Shown: positions 59,957 through 64,000 of the stretch, one piece after another
How positions within the stretch are numbered: position 1 is the first letter of the stretch
How the letters are laid out: each line of letters opens with the position of its first letter
Assembly (NCBI GenBank): GCA_036346225.1
Contig: JARFIW010000139.1
Span: 496,001 to 560,000 of the forward strand
Direction: 5' to 3'
Origin: Platerodrilus igneus
Taxonomy: Eukaryota; Arthropoda; Insecta; Coleoptera; Lycidae
Length of the DNA: 64,000 bases
Position numbers and translations under genes: made by a program
Notes under the pieces: model-generated
What the model was told of the DNA's origin: nothing
The model's database searches: none
Seen by the model: the letters and a program-made list of their open reading frames with translations, nothing else

Positions 59957-61374
59957 TTAATAAAACATTGCAATATAGTTCTTATCTAATACAGCTGAAA
60001 TAATAAGATTTTGAGCAAAAAACACGTCACATGCCAGAATGCATTTCTTACATTTGTAACTAGAGCTAACTTCAAAAGCATACAAATGTTCGTTAAACAA
60101 TAATGTTTGATATTCTTCATAAACAAAACAAACTTCTTCCTGATCATTTATGATTATGTTAATAATTGCACCAAAAACTGGTAATTTATGTTTTTCAACA
60201 TGAATAATATCACTAATTCTATAGCGATAGTTGTTTATCTCAATTGTTTTACAAAATACTGCCTTACAGTCAAAGTTTTCAAAAGATCCACTTGAAATGG
60301 AGCAAATATTGTCAAAATCTGGCAAAACAGAACGAATTAAAACACAGTCGTGTTTCTCATGCACAATATTATTCTTAAAACCTTTCTCTGCAGCCAGTCG
60401 AAATGCAAGTTTTAATTGATGTTTAATGCCTAAACTGTGGGTAATATTTACTCGTGATGAAATAACGTTAGCACTTAATTTTAATTCTCTGTGTTTTGAT
60501 TCGTACCTTAAACTGGATAAGTGTTTTAATGGACCAACTTTTCTCATTATAGCGGGATAATGTACTAAATTATGATACTTTGGTCGTATGGCAAATTAAA
60601 CAAAGTTTTATATAAATTGTGATGCTTTTCAACCAAATCTTGTAGTGAATTGCAAGTATAAATTGTCACTACATCGGAAAGTACAATATCTAAAATCTTT
60701 CGAAGCAAAATGTAAAGTTCCCATAATTTATTTCCATTGGGAACAATTGAACCTAACAATACCCCAGCATATAAAATGAAACATTTCATTTCTCCACTGG
60801 ACATCTTCAATTTCTTTCTTTTAATATTATCCAAGTCAATTATTGGTGGCTTGTTGGTTTCTTTTCCATAATTGAAGTATTTAATTTTAACATTAAGATT
60901 ATTGATTGGAAATAACTTATCAACTACAATGAATTGATATAATATTTCAACTATATCATATACGGCCACTCCTTCAAAAATATCATGTGATATATCAACA
61001 GCAAAATTCTCAGTCACATGAAAAGAATTAATCTGATTAAAAACACATTTCTCCTTTATTCCGGTTTGGCCAACATCATGTAATTTTACGTCAGCCTCAT
61101 AGTTTTCAAAGTTACGTATAGTTGCGTTATTTTGAACAACCTGTTTTTCCATTTCAATCCGACTACAATTACAAAATCTACAATAATGATTAGCACGGAA
61201 GCTTTGAACAAATCCCAACATAGTATTTAATCCAAGATTATCTCCTAGAAACAATGCAAGACAAAAATATATTTTATAAGATGTATCTGCAATGGTAATC
61301 GTTACACCATTGGTCTCTAAATCATTGCAGTCTTCAATCAATTTTGAAAAAACCACCTTTGCACCAAAATCCTT
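59957..61374 (-). pseudogene. Transposase-like gene, frameshifted, 5' end lost in satellite
   Basis: Minus strand. From the satellite junction at about 61374: an SKLIEDCNDLE... region, then LFLGDNLGLNTMLGFVQSFR, HYCRFCNCSR (metal-binding CxxC), FHVTENFAVDISHDIFEGVA, NKPPIIDLDNIKRKKLKMSS and YILLRKILDIVL, ending at a stop at 60565. A 1-nt shift there places the family's conserved LVHYP and IMRKVGPLKHLSSLRYESKH block in the next frame (60547-59957), with RVNITHSLGIKHQLKLA after it. I recognise the family as a TE-derived protein common in insect and fish genomes, probably a CACTA/EnSpm-like transposase. The superfamily is recalled, not proven. The N-terminus is missing. Confidence 0.65.
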
Positions 61375-64000
61375 TACTACTAAGACAAAATAATCGAACG
61401 GGTGCATGAGCGGAAATAGTGTTAAGGTGTAAATAGTGCTGAGGCAAAAACAGTGTTGAGGTTTCAACTTAGGTTAGTAATCGAAGTGTTTTACTACTAA
61501 GACAAAATAGTCGAACAGGTGCATAAGCGGTAATAGTGTTAAGGTATAAATAGTGCTGAGGCGAAAACAGTGTTGAGGTTTCAACTTAGGTTAGTAGTCG
61601 AAATGTTTTACTACTAAGACAAAATAATCGAACGGGCGCGTGAGCGGAAATAGTGTAGAGGTATAAATAGTGCTGAGGCGAAAACAGTGTTGAGGTTTCA
61701 ACTTAGGTTAGTAGTCGAAATGTTTTACTACTAAGACAAAATAATCGAACGGGTGCATGAGCGGAAATAGTGTTGAGGTATAAATAGTGCTGAAGCGAAA
61801 ACAGTGTTGAGGTTTCAACTTAGGTTAGTAGTTGAAATGTTTTACTACTAAGACAAAATAATCGAACGGGCGCATGAGCGGAAATAGTGTTGAGGTATAA
61901 ATAGTGCTGAGACGAAAACAGTGTTGAGGTTTCAACTTAGGTTAGTAGTCGAAATGTTTTACTACTAAGACAAAATAATCGAACGGGTGCATGAGCGGAA
62001 ATAGTGTTGAGGTATAAATAGTGCTGAAGCGAAAACAGTGTTGAGGTTTCAACTTAGGTTAGTAATCAAAGTGTTTTACTACTAAGACAAAATAATCGAA
62101 CGGGTGCGTGAGCGGAAATAGTGTTGAGGTATAAATAGTGCTGAAGCGAAAACAGTGTTGAGGTTTCAACTTAGGTTAGTAGTTGAAATGTTTTACTACT
62201 AAGACAAAATAATCGAACGGGTGCATGAGCGGAAATATTGTTGAGGTATAAATAGTGCTGAAGCGAAAACAGTGTTGAGGTTTCAACTTAGGTTAGTAGT
62301 TGAAATGTTTTACTACTAAGATAAAATAATCGAACGGGTGCATGAGCGGAAATGGTGTTGCGGCATAAATAGCGTTGAGGCGAAAATAGTGTTGTGGTTT
62401 CAACTTAGGTTGGTAGTCGAAATGTTTTACTACTAAGATAAAGTAAGCGAACGGGTGTATGAGCGGAAATAGCGTTGAGGTATAAACAGTGCTAAAGCAA
62501 GAATAGTGTTGAGGTTGCAACTTAGGTTAGTAGTCGAAATGTCTTACTACTAAGACAAAATAATCGAACGGGTGCATGAGCGGAAATAGTGTTGAGGTAT
62601 AAATAGTGCTGAAGCGAAAACAGTGTTGAGGTTTCAACTTAGGTTAGTAATCGAAGTGTTTTACTACTAAGACAAAATAATCGAACGGGTGCATGAGCGG
62701 AAATAGTGTTGAGGTATAAATAGTGCTGAAGCGAAAACAGTGTTGAGGTTTCAACTTAGGTTAGTAATCGAAGTGTTTTACTACTAAGACAAAATAATCG
62801 AACGGGTGCGTGAGCGGAAATAGTGTTGAGGTATAAATAGTGCTGAAGCGAAAACAGTGTTGAGGTTTCAACTTAGGTTAGTAGTTGAAATGTTTTACTA
62901 CTAAGACAAAATAATCGAACGGGTGCATGAGCTGAAATAGTGTTGAGGTATAAATAGTGCTGAAGCGAAAACAGTGTTGAGGTTTCAACTTAGGTTAGTA
63001 GTTGAAATGTTTTACTACTAAGACAAAATAATCGAACGGGCGCATGAGCGGAAATAGTGTTGAGGTATAAATAGTGCTGAGGCGAAAACAGTGTTGAGGT
63101 TTCAACTTAGGTTAGTAGTCGAAATGTTTTACTACTAAGACAAAATAATCGAACGGGTGCATGAGCGGAAATAGTGTTGAGGTATAAATAGTGCTGAAGC
63201 GAAAACAGTGTTGAGGTTTCAACTTAGGTTAGTAATCGAAGTGTTTTACTACTAAGACAAAATAATCGAACGGGTGCGTGAGCGGAAATGGTGTTGAGGT
63301 AAAATAGTGCTGAAGCGAAAACAGTGTTGAGGTTTCAACTTAGGTTAGTAGTTGAAATGTTTTACTACTAAGACAAAATAATCGAACGGGTGCATGAGCG
63401 GAAATAGTGTTAAGGTGTAAATAGTGCTGAGGCAAAAACAGTGTTAAGGTTTCAACTTAGGTTAGTAATCAAAGTGTTTTACTACTAAGACAAAATAATC
63501 GAACGGGTGCGTGAGCGGAAATAGTGTTGAGGTATAAATAGTGCTGAAGCGAAAACAGTGTTGAGGTTTCAACTTAGGTTAGTAGTTGAAATGTTTTACT
63601 ACTAAGACAAAATAATCGAACAGGTGCAAGTAATAGTGTTAAGGTATAAATAGTGCTGAGACGAAAATAGTGTTGAGGTTTCAACTTAGGTTAGTAGTCG
63701 AAATGTTTTACTACTAAGACAAAATAATCGAACGGGTGCATGAGCGGAAATAGTGTTGAGGTATAAATAGTGCTGAAGCGAAAACAGTGTTGAGGTTTCA
63801 ACTTAGGTTAGTAATCGAAGTGTTTTACTACTTAGACAAAATAATCGAACGGGTGCATGAGCGGAAATAGTGTTGAGGTATAAATAGTGCTGAAGCGAAA
63901 ACAGTGTTGAGGTTTCAACTTAGGTTAGTAATCGAAGTGTTTTACTACTAAGACAAAATAATCGAACGGGTGCGTGAGCGGAAATAGTGTTGAGGTATAA
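61374..64000. repeat. 117-bp satellite array, about 22 units, runs off the window
   Basis: The anchor 'aaaataatcgaac' recurs every 117 bp (61387, 61504, 61621, 61738 and so on), with few substitutions and occasional short deletions (for example in the units near 63300 and 63620). Inside a unit 'agtgttgaggt' occurs twice, so the unit itself grew from a shorter repeat. Each standard unit contains 'ggtataaatagtgctga', a TATA-box-like string. 117 is a multiple of three, and one minus-strand frame is open except for one TAA per standard unit. Confidence 0.97.

Noticed and set aside
62293..62520. Open frame inside the satellite
   Set aside because: It exists only because one unit lost its usual TAA; it begins and ends in satellite repeats.
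61374..64000. Coding tandem-repeat protein with 39-residue units
   Set aside because: Standard units contain a TAA in the only nearly open frame, so no long product is possible.

Overview
The window is AT-rich animal DNA, most likely from an insect. The reasons are its transposon set (irritans-type mariner, several other Tc1/mariner families, piggyBac, Ty3/gypsy, a LINE, and a polB of Polinton or virus type), the abundant (TA)n microsatellites, a 117-bp satellite and the near absence of coding sequence. The insect order cannot be fixed. I find no intact host gene. Almost every coding stretch is a broken copy of a mobile or virus-like element.

Layout. 1-7400: head-to-tail chain of diverged units of about 2.0-2.3 kb separated by (TA)n runs. 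Each ends in motifs that look like the complement of the 3' end of tRNA-Lys, the sequence retroelements use as a primer-binding site (PBS). 8.3-15.1 kb: a MITE with 58-bp terminal inverted repeats (TIRs), a 1.7-kb TIR element containing a palindrome, a 90-bp-arm foldback, and a Tc1/mariner relative with about 330-bp TIRs. 15.1-18.5 kb: minus-strand LINE fragments, a widespread 'gggttccgtacc' repeat and a piggyBac transposase tail. 18.6-24.3 kb: two more Tc1/mariner relatives (one with TIRs of about 480 bp) and a TIR-bounded segment with SAM-domain exons. 24.5-36.2 kb: inverted repeats of about 1 kb around a zinc-finger pseudogene, an unknown pseudogene, the C-terminus of a protein-primed DNA polymerase B and further debris. 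The left arm carries an irritans-type mariner that the right arm lacks. This is the best candidate for a decayed Polinton/Maverick or polB-bearing viral insertion.

38.4-43.8 kb: a MITE inside a (TA)n run, followed by two of the 2.4-kb units head to head, forming a palindrome nearly 5 kb long. 45-46.6 kb and 50.5-53.2 kb: minus-strand fragments of two Ty3/gypsy retrotransposons. 53-60 kb: non-coding, with one possible heat-shock-type promoter. 60.0-61.4 kb: a frameshifted transposase-like gene whose 5' end runs into a 117-bp satellite that continues to the window edge (61.4-64.0 kb).

The genes do not form a pathway. The window is best read as layered transposon debris whose nesting gives some relative ages.
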